Shown: positions 12,580-18,769 of the stretch, piece by piece
How positions within the stretch are numbered: the first letter of the stretch is position 1
How the letters are laid out: the number at the start of each line of letters is the position of its first letter
Assembly (NCBI GenBank): GCA_035762175.1
Contig: DASTPP010000003.1
Coordinates: 1 to 20,609 of the forward strand
DNA: 20,609 bases
Origin: DASTPP01 sp035762175
GTDB lineage: Bacteria > Myxococcota_A > Polyangia > Polyangiales > Polyangiaceae
Direction: 5' to 3'
Notes under the pieces: generated by a model
Databases searched by the model: none
Told to the model about the DNA's origin: nothing
The model's input: only the letters and a program-made list of their open reading frames with translations
Position numbers and translations under genes: made by a program

Positions 12580-12852
12580 ATGTCGAGTCACGTAGCTTAC
12601 AGCCGGACGGTCAACGTTCGGCTCACCCCGGCCGACAGGGCCCGCCTCGAACGCGAGGCGGAGCGCCTTCGGCACAAGGCAAAGGCCGCAGGATGCGTAG
12701 TAGCAACGGTAACCATGAGCGACCTTGTGCGGAACATGGTCCGCGCGGCCCTCGACGCCTCCGAGGCGGACGCCCGCCCGGGCCGCGACGCCCGCGGAAG
12801 TGCCCCGCGCCCGCCCCCGCGCCGGCGAACGAGAACGGCCGCGGCGACGTAG
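12580..12852 (+). CDS. RHH-like protein upstream of the primase
   Basis: ATG 12580 has GGAGG nine bases upstream. The 90-aa product has a strand (YSRTVNVRLTP, 7-17), helix 1 (ADRARLEREAERLRHKAK), a loop and helix 2 (VTMSDLVRNMVRAALDASEA), typical of CopG/mobilisation-type RHH regulators, and a basic Pro/Arg tail. It may control copy number by repressing the downstream replication genes, as CopG does, but the operator is not identified. Confidence 0.75.
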   Translation: MSSHVAYSRTVNVRLTPADRARLEREAERLRHKAKAAGCVVATVTMSDLVRNMVRAALDASEADARPGRDARGSAPRPPPRRRTRTAAAT

Positions 12853-12929
12853 CAGAAGCGGGCCAAAGAAAGGCCCCGGCGCCGCGCGACCGGCCCGAGG
12901 CGCGATCTACCCCGACCGGAGCGGAGCCG

Positions 12930-13028
12930 ATGATCGACCCCACCGCCGAGAGCGCGAGAGCGCAAGCGCCTGGCTTCTTTCGTCGCCTCGTCGCCGCCGC
13001 GCTCAAGGCGACCGACGGCGGGAAATGA
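12930..13028 (+). CDS. 32-aa peptide coupled to the primase
   Basis: The frame starts MIDPTAESARAQAPGFFRRL at ATG 12930 with GGAG a few bases upstream, and ends KATDGGK at a TGA overlapping the primase ATG (ATGA). The amphipathic middle GFFRRLVAAALKA could be a membrane- or protein-binding helix. It may be a real leader peptide that couples translation into the primase. It is small, so this is a moderate call. Confidence 0.45.
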   Translation: MIDPTAESARAQAPGFFRRLVAAALKATDGGK

Positions 13029-14218
13029 CCGCCTTGGCCATGCGGCGCGACGACGCCGGCGACGTCAAGCGAGCGCTGACGGACGTCGGGCGGGTCGTGC
13101 TCGCCCTCGGCCTCGACCGGGGCGCGAAGCGGCAGACGGGCGGGCATGGGCTCGTGATCTGCTGCCCAGCCCCCGACCACGGCGACCGCACCCCGAGCTG
13201 TTCGGTAACGCTCGCGGGCGGGACGATTCGGGTCAACTGCTTTGCCTGCGGCCTCAGGGGCGACGTTTTTCACCTGATCGCCGCGGCCGAGGGCCTCACG
13301 CTGCCCCGCGACTTCTCGCGGGCGGTCGAGCGAGCGCGAGCCATCGCGAACATGGCCCCGGCCGAGCCCCGGCCGAGCGCCAGGGCCGAGCGGGCCGAGC
13401 GGGCCGAGCCAGACGGGCCGCCCAAGATCGACCCGGCGACGTTCGCCGCGTCGGCCGCGGCGGTGCTCGAGCTGTGCCCGCTCCGGTCGAGCGTGGCGGT
13501 AGGTCTCCGGGCCCGCGGCATCTTGGCCGAGGCGCAGCGCGACGGGTGGGGCGAGCTGCCGGCCGACCGGCCCGGCCCTTTCGAAGGCGACGGGCGGAGC
13601 GAGCTCGCCGCGGCGCTTGAGGCGCTGCGCGCGATGTTCGAACCCGCTTCGCTGCGCTGGCTCTTCAACGACCGGGGGGGGCTCATTTGGAGCGAGCATC
13701 GCTTGCTCATTCCGTGGCGCGACCCGGCCGGGCGCGTGTGGGGGTTGCAGCGGCGCTACGCGCCCGTTTATGGCGATGAGGCGCCCGCCCGAGCCCCGAA
13801 GTACGTTTGGCCGCCCAGCCACGTCTACGACCCCGGCCCGCGCCACGCCTACGGCGTTGACTCGCCCGACCTCGACGGGGCCAAAGAGATTTGGCTTGCC
13901 GAAGGCGCGGCCGACGCGCTCGCCTTGCGGGCGCTCAACCGGGTGGCCCGGGCGCCCCGCTCCATGGCCGCGCTGGCCGTGCCCGGGGTGGCCACCTGGC
14001 CGGCGTTCCGCGCCAGCGTCTTGACGCACGTGCGGGGGCGAGTCGTTCACGTCTCGCTCGACGCCGACAAGGCGGGCGACGAAGCCGTGGCGCTCATCGC
14101 CCGGGACGTCGCCGCCGCCGGCGCCCGCCTGGTCGACAGGCCCAAGCCGCCCGCCGGCCTCAAAGACTGGGCCGAGTTGTCGGCCCGCCTGTTCGGATTG
14201 GAAAGGCGCACCCAATGA
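13025..14218 (+). CDS. DnaG-like primase (CHC2 zinc finger plus TOPRIM)
   Basis: The 397-aa protein makes RNA primers for replication. I start it at ATG 13025, coupled to the small frame before it; upstream codons in this frame are low quality. A CHC2-type zinc site spans residues 46-76: CCPAPDH (Cys47, His52) followed by RTPSCSV and CFACGLRGD (Cys72, Cys75). A central region (135-285) corresponds to the RNA-polymerase fold's N-terminal part, with RLLIPWRDPAGRVWGLQRR. The TOPRIM domain (288-385) has LAEGAADALAL (Glu293), and HVSLDADKAG with Asp346 and Asp348 as the metal ligands. It lacks the DnaB-binding C-terminal domain of DnaG. Its stop overlaps the helicase start. Confidence 0.92.
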   Translation: MTALAMRRDDAGDVKRALTDVGRVVLALGLDRGAKRQTGGHGLVICCPAPDHGDRTPSCSVTLAGGTIRVNCFACGLRGDVFHLIAAAEGLTLPRDFSRAVERARAIANMAPAEPRPSARAERAERAEPDGPPKIDPATFAASAAAVLELCPLRSSVAVGLRARGILAEAQRDGWGELPADRPGPFEGDGRSELAAALEALRAMFEPASLRWLFNDRGGLIWSEHRLLIPWRDPAGRVWGLQRRYAPVYGDEAPARAPKYVWPPSHVYDPGPRHAYGVDSPDLDGAKEIWLAEGAADALALRALNRVARAPRSMAALAVPGVATWPAFRASVLTHVRGRVVHVSLDADKAGDEAVALIARDVAAAGARLVDRPKPPAGLKDWAELSARLFGLERRTQ

Positions 14219-15489
14219 CCGCCCCGCCCGTCGACAACCCCGACCCGCTCGCCGCCGCCGTGCAGGGCGCCGACGTCTTGCACGAGGCCAAGCCGCCGCC
14301 GGCGATAGTCGAGCTGTGGAAGAGGGCGGCCGACGTCCGCGCCTTCGACGCGAACAACCGCCCGCCGGCGCGAGACTGGCTGCTAGAGCGCGAGCCCGAG
14401 AACGACGAAGAGCGGGACGAAGCCAAGAAGTGGGGCGGCGAGGGCGCGCGCGTCGGCGTGCTGCCGCTCGGCAAGGTTGGCCTACTCGCCTCGGCCGGCG
14501 GCTGCGGTAAGACGATGCTTCTTTGCCAGCTCGCGATCAGCGTCGCGACCGGCTTGCCCTGGCTCGGCCGCCGGGGCGGGCGGCAGGGGTGGCACGTCGC
14601 CCCGCGCGCGCTCGGCAAGTCGCTACTCTTGCTCGGTGAGGAAGACGAGGACGAGGCCCGGCGCCGGCTCTACAACGCGGCCGATACGATGGGCCTCAAC
14701 GACGAAGAGCGGGCGCGCGCCGCCGATCTCATTCACTTCGTGCCGCTCGCCGGGTGCCCGTCAGCTCTGACCGAACGTGACGAGCGCGGGGCCGTTCGGT
14801 CGTCGCCGGCGATGCACGCGCTACGCGATCGGCTTGAGGCCCTGGCCAAGGCCGACGGTGAGCCGTGGCGCCTCGTCGTCGTCGACCCGCTCGCACGCTT
14901 CGCCGACTCGGAAGCCGAGGCCGACAACGCGGCGGCCACCCGCTTCATTCAAGAGGCCGAGACGCTGGCTAGGCGCATCGGCGAGCACAAGAGCGGCCCG
15001 GCCGTGCTCGTCGCCCACCACACTGCGAAGGTCGCGCGGCGCGAAGGCGACGCGAGCGGCAACGCCATTCGCGGCGCGTCGGGGTTGGTCGACGGCGCCC
15101 GCTGGGCCGCGACGCTCGAGTCGCTACCGGAGCCGGATGTGGGGCCCGACGGCCCGGGCGGTCGGCGCCTCGGTTTCAGCGGCGCCCGCCTGGCCTTGGT
15201 GAAATCGAACTATTCGGCTACGGCGCCGCCGCTCTGGCTGCGGCGCGCCGGCAACGGGGCGCTCGTTGAGATGACCGCAGACGAGCGCGAGCGCTTCGAG
15301 GCGGCCATGGTCGAGACGAAGAACGCGGAGAAGAACGGCGCGCGCCCCAAGAGGCCGCCGCCACAAGGCGGCAACGGCAAGACGCCGCCGACCCCGCCGT
15401 CGCCGTCGCACTACGAGCCCCGCAGCGCCTTGGACGAGCAAAGGGACACCGAACGTGAAAACCAAACCCGACGCGACTTGTTCGAATAA
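14215..15489 (+). CDS. repA: RepA-like hexameric replicative helicase (AAA_25 type)
   Basis: The 424-aa protein is a RecA-fold ATPase like RSF1010 RepA, which unwinds DNA at an origin. Walker A is SAGGCGKT (93-100), preceded by GKVGLLA; GEEDED (141-146) is the second acidic motif; Walker B is LVVVDPLARF (220-229); VLVAHHTAK (264-272) holds the sensor-like His residues typical of this family. Residues 1-75 are a partner-binding N-terminus and 370-424 a disordered Pro-rich tail. ATG 14215 overlaps the primase TGA. With a primase before it and an initiator after it, the arrangement parallels the IncQ order of primase, RepA and RepC. The gene symbol reflects similarity, not proven orthology. Confidence 0.88.
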   Translation: MTAPPVDNPDPLAAAVQGADVLHEAKPPPAIVELWKRAADVRAFDANNRPPARDWLLEREPENDEERDEAKKWGGEGARVGVLPLGKVGLLASAGGCGKTMLLCQLAISVATGLPWLGRRGGRQGWHVAPRALGKSLLLLGEEDEDEARRRLYNAADTMGLNDEERARAADLIHFVPLAGCPSALTERDERGAVRSSPAMHALRDRLEALAKADGEPWRLVVVDPLARFADSEAEADNAAATRFIQEAETLARRIGEHKSGPAVLVAHHTAKVARREGDASGNAIRGASGLVDGARWAATLESLPEPDVGPDGPGGRRLGFSGARLALVKSNYSATAPPLWLRRAGNGALVEMTADERERFEAAMVETKNAEKNGARPKRPPPQGGNGKTPPTPPSPSHYEPRSALDEQRDTERENQTRRDLFE

Positions 15490-17173
15490 GGCCGCCGGCC
15501 CGACCGGCGACGTGTCGGCCTGCGCCGAGGTGTTGCGCGTGGGCTGGCCCGACTTTTCGGCGGAGCCGTCGCCCGACCTCGCGCGGCGGGCGGACGTCGT
15601 GATCAGCGACGCCGAAGACGATGCGCGATGGTCGACTGTCATCGGCGAAAACATGCTGGCCGGCGTGGTCGATGCCGAACGGGCCGCGCTGTGGTGCGCC
15701 TGGCGCGCCTACGTCGCCGCCTCTGACGGCGAGGCCGGCGCGAAGCTGCGAGCCTTGGCGGTCGACGCGGCCCTAGAGTTCTACCGGGCCGGCGACCCGA
15801 TCGCCTCGACGCCGGAAGCGCGCGCCGCGCTCGCGTTGGCACTCCGGCGCTTGGCGCTGGACGTCTACAGGCGCGCCAGGCCGTTCGGTGAGAGCGGGGC
15901 GGCCGAGCTGAAAGACGGCGAGCCGATCCCCATCGACGCGGCGGCGATCGGCGTCATGGGCGCGACGGGGCCCGAAGGCGCGGCGAACGCGAAAGAGGCG
16001 CAAGGCCTCTCGACCGCGCGCGCCCGCGCATACCTCGCCGCTCGCCCTGGCGACCTCGCCGGGGCCGCCCGCGGGCTGGTCTCGCTCTGGACGGGAAAGG
16101 GAGGCGTCGCCGACGTGCCCCGCTATCTCGTCGCGCTCGCGCGCGCTGCCTGGCGTGACTTCGTCCGGCGCGGCGTGGCTGACACGCTCGAGCGCGCGGC
16201 GGCCCTGACGCCGCACGTCTACGATCAGGCCCTGCGTATGCACTCGCCGGGGCGCAGGCTGGACGTGACCGAAGGTGGCGGGCGGCTGCTCTTTCGCGAC
16301 AAGCTCGAGGCCGAAATCAACCAAACGGCACTCGTCAACGCGGACCTACTGACGGTGATTCAACGCGGCCAGGGCCAGATGGGCACCATGACCGCGATCA
16401 AGGTCTTTCGGTGGGAAGTTTTCGAGGGCTGGCGCCGGCACATGCGCGGCCTGACGAACAAGAATGTTATCGAGTTGGTCGGCGGGTGGAAGGCGCTTTG
16501 CGAGCAAGAGGGGATCGAGCTGAACCCGAAAAAGCACGCCGCCGACGTGCGGGCGATCGTGCTCGCCCAGGCGCACCTTCGGTTCAACCTGCCCGGCGGG
16601 TGGGCGGGAAACCTGCTCAGCTATTCCGAGCACAGGGCGAAGGGTCAAGCCTCGTCGCTCGTCGTGTTGACGCTGAACCAGATCTTGATGCCCGGCTACG
16701 CCGAAGAACTAGAAAGGCTCATGGGCTCGACGGGGCTTGAGGCGCGCCAGGCGCGGCGGCTCGTGCCGATGCTTCGAACGCTGCCGCCCTTCGTCGGGCG
16801 CGGCAACGACTACGGGAGCCAGGCCGCTTTCGCGATGGGCATCGTTGCCGAGTTCCGGGCCCACGCGGCCGAGCTGTACGAGCGCGGCGATGTAGAGCTG
16901 ACGCTACCCAAGCTCGCCGACATCGGCGACCGGCACGGCGTGCCGCGCAGCCTTGCGCCGCGCGTGATTGCCGGGTGGACGGGCGACGGCGACGACGCCT
17001 TTCTCTGGCGGCGCGACAGGGGCGGCCAGCGCTACACGCTCGGCGCGCCGTACGCGGTCGAGCGCGCCTTTCTAGAGTCGGCGGGGAAGCGCGAAGTGCT
17101 CGGCGCGGCGGGCGGCCGGGCGAGCGCCCGAAAGCGTCTTGAGGCGCTGGCCCGACACGGGCGGGCGAGGTGA
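15455..17173 (+). CDS. Probable iteron-binding replication initiator
   Basis: The 572-aa protein starts at GTG 15455 (AAAGGGA eight bases upstream) and overlaps the helicase gene by 35 bases. Residues 1-250 are helical and not recognised. From about residue 285 there are two winged-helix-like stretches: DLLTVIQRGQGQMGTMTAIK through FEGWRRHMRGLTNKNVIELV, and ELTLPKLADIGDRHGVPRSL with a wing ending DRGGQRYTLG. Two winged helices in tandem is the plan of Rep initiators that bind iterons. Position after a RepA-like helicase fits the RepC slot of IncQ plasmids. I cannot confirm a family, so an unrelated regulator remains possible. Confidence 0.6.
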   Translation: MKTKPDATCSNKAAGPTGDVSACAEVLRVGWPDFSAEPSPDLARRADVVISDAEDDARWSTVIGENMLAGVVDAERAALWCAWRAYVAASDGEAGAKLRALAVDAALEFYRAGDPIASTPEARAALALALRRLALDVYRRARPFGESGAAELKDGEPIPIDAAAIGVMGATGPEGAANAKEAQGLSTARARAYLAARPGDLAGAARGLVSLWTGKGGVADVPRYLVALARAAWRDFVRRGVADTLERAAALTPHVYDQALRMHSPGRRLDVTEGGGRLLFRDKLEAEINQTALVNADLLTVIQRGQGQMGTMTAIKVFRWEVFEGWRRHMRGLTNKNVIELVGGWKALCEQEGIELNPKKHAADVRAIVLAQAHLRFNLPGGWAGNLLSYSEHRAKGQASSLVVLTLNQILMPGYAEELERLMGSTGLEARQARRLVPMLRTLPPFVGRGNDYGSQAAFAMGIVAEFRAHAAELYERGDVELTLPKLADIGDRHGVPRSLAPRVIAGWTGDGDDAFLWRRDRGGQRYTLGAPYAVERAFLESAGKREVLGAAGGRASARKRLEALARHGRAR

Positions 17174-17174
17174 C

Positions 17175-17579
17175 GTGCCCCGCGGCCGACACGTGACGCT
17201 CCCGGCCAGCGCGTTGCGGGCGGGCGGCGTAATGCCGCTCGCTTCGCCCGCGCCCGACCGGGGGCCCGCCGTCGCCGCCCTGCGGGCCCAGCTCGCCGCC
17301 GCCGCCCGAACCCTGCCCGCCGTGGTCGACGGGCGAGACGGCCGCCCGGCGGCCCCGCAAGAGGCCGTCGCGTCGCTACTCGCGTGGGCCGGCGACGACG
17401 TGGCAAAGCTGCGGCGGGCCCTGCGCCGCGTGCTCGAGCTCGCCGCCCCGCCCCGGCCCGCTGGGCACGCCCCGCCGCCGGGGCCGGTCGTGGTGGCCGC
17501 ACCTCGCGCCCGGCCCCGCGGGCGCCCGCCCGCCTCGGCGTTCGACCCCGAGCCCGGGAAGCGTCACCGGCGGCCCTGA
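17175..17579 (+). CDS. Small hypothetical protein at the end of the replication operon
   Basis: GTG 17175 has GAGG four bases upstream and follows the initiator's stop at once, giving 134 aa (VPRGRHVTLPASALRAGGVM). The middle is helical (DRGPAVAALRAQLAAAARTL, EAVASLLAWAGDDVAKLRRA, LRRVLELAAP) and the C-terminus is Pro/Arg-rich. The last 16 bases overlap the convergent membrane-protein gene. An ATG at 17232 is an alternative start. No family recognised. Confidence 0.55.
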   Translation: MPRGRHVTLPASALRAGGVMPLASPAPDRGPAVAALRAQLAAAARTLPAVVDGRDGRPAAPQEAVASLLAWAGDDVAKLRRALRRVLELAAPPRPAGHAPPPGPVVVAAPRARPRGRPPASAFDPEPGKRHRRP

Positions 17580-17854
17580 CGGCGCCCGACCGGTAACGGC
17601 TCGCCCTCGCCGGCGGCGAGCGCTTCGTTGCACGCGTCCCGCAGGGCGGCGAAGGCCTCGGCCCGGCGCTCGTCTTCTTCGCGGTCGCGCTCGAGGGCCG
17701 CGGACAGACGGCGGGTGGCGGCCTCGGCGCGCTCGAGGCGGGCCGCCAGATCGAGCCGCTGCGGGGTGGTCCGGGCCGTGACGGCGCCGGCCCCGGTGAG
17801 GCCCCCGGCCAGGGCGCCGATCGCCAAGAGGGTGAGCGCCTGAGCGGGTCTCAT
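17564..17854 (-). CDS. Single-pass membrane coiled-coil protein, possible i-spanin (Rz-like)
   Basis: The 96-aa product starts MRPAQALTLLAIGALAGGLT, one transmembrane segment or uncleaved signal (residues 5-24), followed by a long charged helix (RLDLAARLERAEAATRRLSA, then LERDREEDERRAEAFAALRD) that would be periplasmic coiled coil, and a short C-terminus with one Cys. This is the architecture of phage inner-membrane spanins, which help burst the outer membrane at lysis, but also of many small membrane proteins. No outer-membrane spanin, holin or endolysin was found nearby. A palindrome covers the start codon. An upstream in-frame ATG at 17896 is less likely, since it would bury the hydrophobic segment behind a Cys-containing stretch. 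Confidence 0.6.
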   Translation of the reverse strand: MRPAQALTLLAIGALAGGLTGAGAVTARTTPQRLDLAARLERAEAATRRLSAALERDREEDERRAEAFAALRDACNEALAAGEGEPLPVGRRQGRR

Positions 17855-17866
17855 CGACGATGAGAC
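17850..17866. promoter_or_regulatory. Palindrome over the start of the membrane-protein gene
   Basis: TCTCATCG (17850-17857), one centre base, then CGATGAGA (17859-17866) are perfect inverted copies. The CAT at 17852-17854 is the reverse complement of the start codon. It could hide the start in RNA or bind a repressor. Confidence 0.5.
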
Positions 17867-17972
17867 GACGCAGGTAGGCCGGGCACGACAGCGCACGCGC
17901 CGGATGCGCTGTTGCGGACGAAGCCCGAGCCCGACCCGGGGCCCGCCGACGCGGAGCGCTCAAGGTGCACGA

Positions 17973-18002
17973 TTGGACGTCCAGACGCCCGAGCGTTAAT
18001 AT
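17973..18002 (+). promoter_or_regulatory. Candidate promoter of the virion-like module
   Basis: TTGGAC (17973-17978), an 18-base spacer containing the octad repeat ACGTCCAG, then TAATAT (17997-18002). Matches are 4 of 6 at each box. It lies about 95 bases before ATG 18098 and precedes three same-strand genes. Confidence 0.4.
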
Positions 18003-18097
18003 TGCGACCATTCGGTCAGCTTTTCTAGCGACGTCGCCAAGCGCCTCTTTCGGCGCCGCGGCCCGCGACCGGCCCGACCGGCGAAAGGACAGCGCAC

Positions 18098-18388
18098 ATG
18101 GCGGTGAGTGGAAGCGGCGGGTACGGCTCCGTAATCGCAGAGGGTATCAAGAAAGGCTTCGGCGGGGGCGGCGCGCCCGCACCGTACGCGTGCGACGGCC
18201 TCAGCCGGGCGATGGCGGCCCACCACGCGGCAGGCGTTCGGCGAGCCGCGTGCCTGCTAGCGAACATCGAGACGGTGCACGGAACGCCTAACAACGGGCT
18301 CGGCTTTCTCGACGACTTGCACGCCGGGCCGCTCGTGCCCGACCTAGCCGCGGCGCTCGAGGTGAGCGCTTCGCAGACTCTTTCGTGA
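18098..18388 (+). CDS. Hypothetical small protein, first gene of the virion-like module
   Basis: ATG 18098 has AAAGGA nine bases upstream. The 96-aa product begins MAVSGSGGYGSVIAEGIKKG with Gly-rich amphipathic character, then APYACDGLSRAMAAHHAAGV and a helical C-terminus ending SASQTLS. It has no signal peptide. The Gly-rich start could insert in a membrane or a protein channel, as some ejection or minor virion proteins do, but no family is recognised. The next gene starts 38 bases on. Confidence 0.65.
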   Translation: MAVSGSGGYGSVIAEGIKKGFGGGGAPAPYACDGLSRAMAAHHAAGVRRAACLLANIETVHGTPNNGLGFLDDLHAGPLVPDLAAALEVSASQTLS

Positions 18389-18426
18389 CAGCGCGCGGCC
18401 GTGTGCGCGCCCGTGGAGATGAGCCG

Positions 18427-18768
18427 ATGTTCAATCAAGACAACCCCGCCCCGGGCAAGGGGCACCCGGGCCTCGGCCTGCCCGACGCGACGGCGGCCGA
18501 GGTGCTCAAGGCGGCGAGAGACTGCCCGCTGCTCCGGGCCCGGCGGCTGCTGGTGGACGGCTCGCCCGACGTCGAGCTGACCACGGCCCCGACGCGCTAC
18601 CCGCACGCGCTCAAGCGGCGGCCCGAAGGCTACGTGGTCGGCTCGCTGAGCGGCGATGCGACGGTCATTCGGTCGCCCGACGACGCGGTGACGCCGCCCG
18701 CCGACCCGAAGCGGGAAATCGTCCTGCGGGCGACCGTCGCCGTCACCGCCCAGTTGCTGCTTTACTGA
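18427..18768 (+). CDS. Small phage-virion-like protein
   Basis: I start it at ATG 18427 (GGAG eight bases upstream) and not at 18385. Residues 40-113 have the pattern of a small beta-rich domain often found in phage structural genes: VDGSPDVELTTAPTRYPHAL, KRRPEGYVVGSLSGDATV, then a C-terminal hydrophobic run REIVLRATVAVTAQLLLY. The 'His-Ala-Leu ... Arg-Arg-Pro-x-Gly-Tyr' core and final beta strands are the recognisable part. Its stop is one base before the start of the 1066-aa structural protein, so the two are coupled, as is usual for adjacent minor virion genes. The match is by motif memory. Confidence 0.7.
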   Translation: MFNQDNPAPGKGHPGLGLPDATAAEVLKAARDCPLLRARRLLVDGSPDVELTTAPTRYPHALKRRPEGYVVGSLSGDATVIRSPDDAVTPPADPKREIVLRATVAVTAQLLLY

Positions 18769-18769
18769 C

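Noticed and set aside
12725..13024. Longer N-terminus for the primase
   Set aside because: The extra codons overlap the RHH gene and are Arg/Pro-rich; ATG 13025 is coupled to the preceding stop and leads straight into the domain.
12623..14215. 530-codon minus-strand open frame opposite the primase
   Set aside because: The plus strand encodes CHC2 and TOPRIM motifs, so the minus frame is a shadow.
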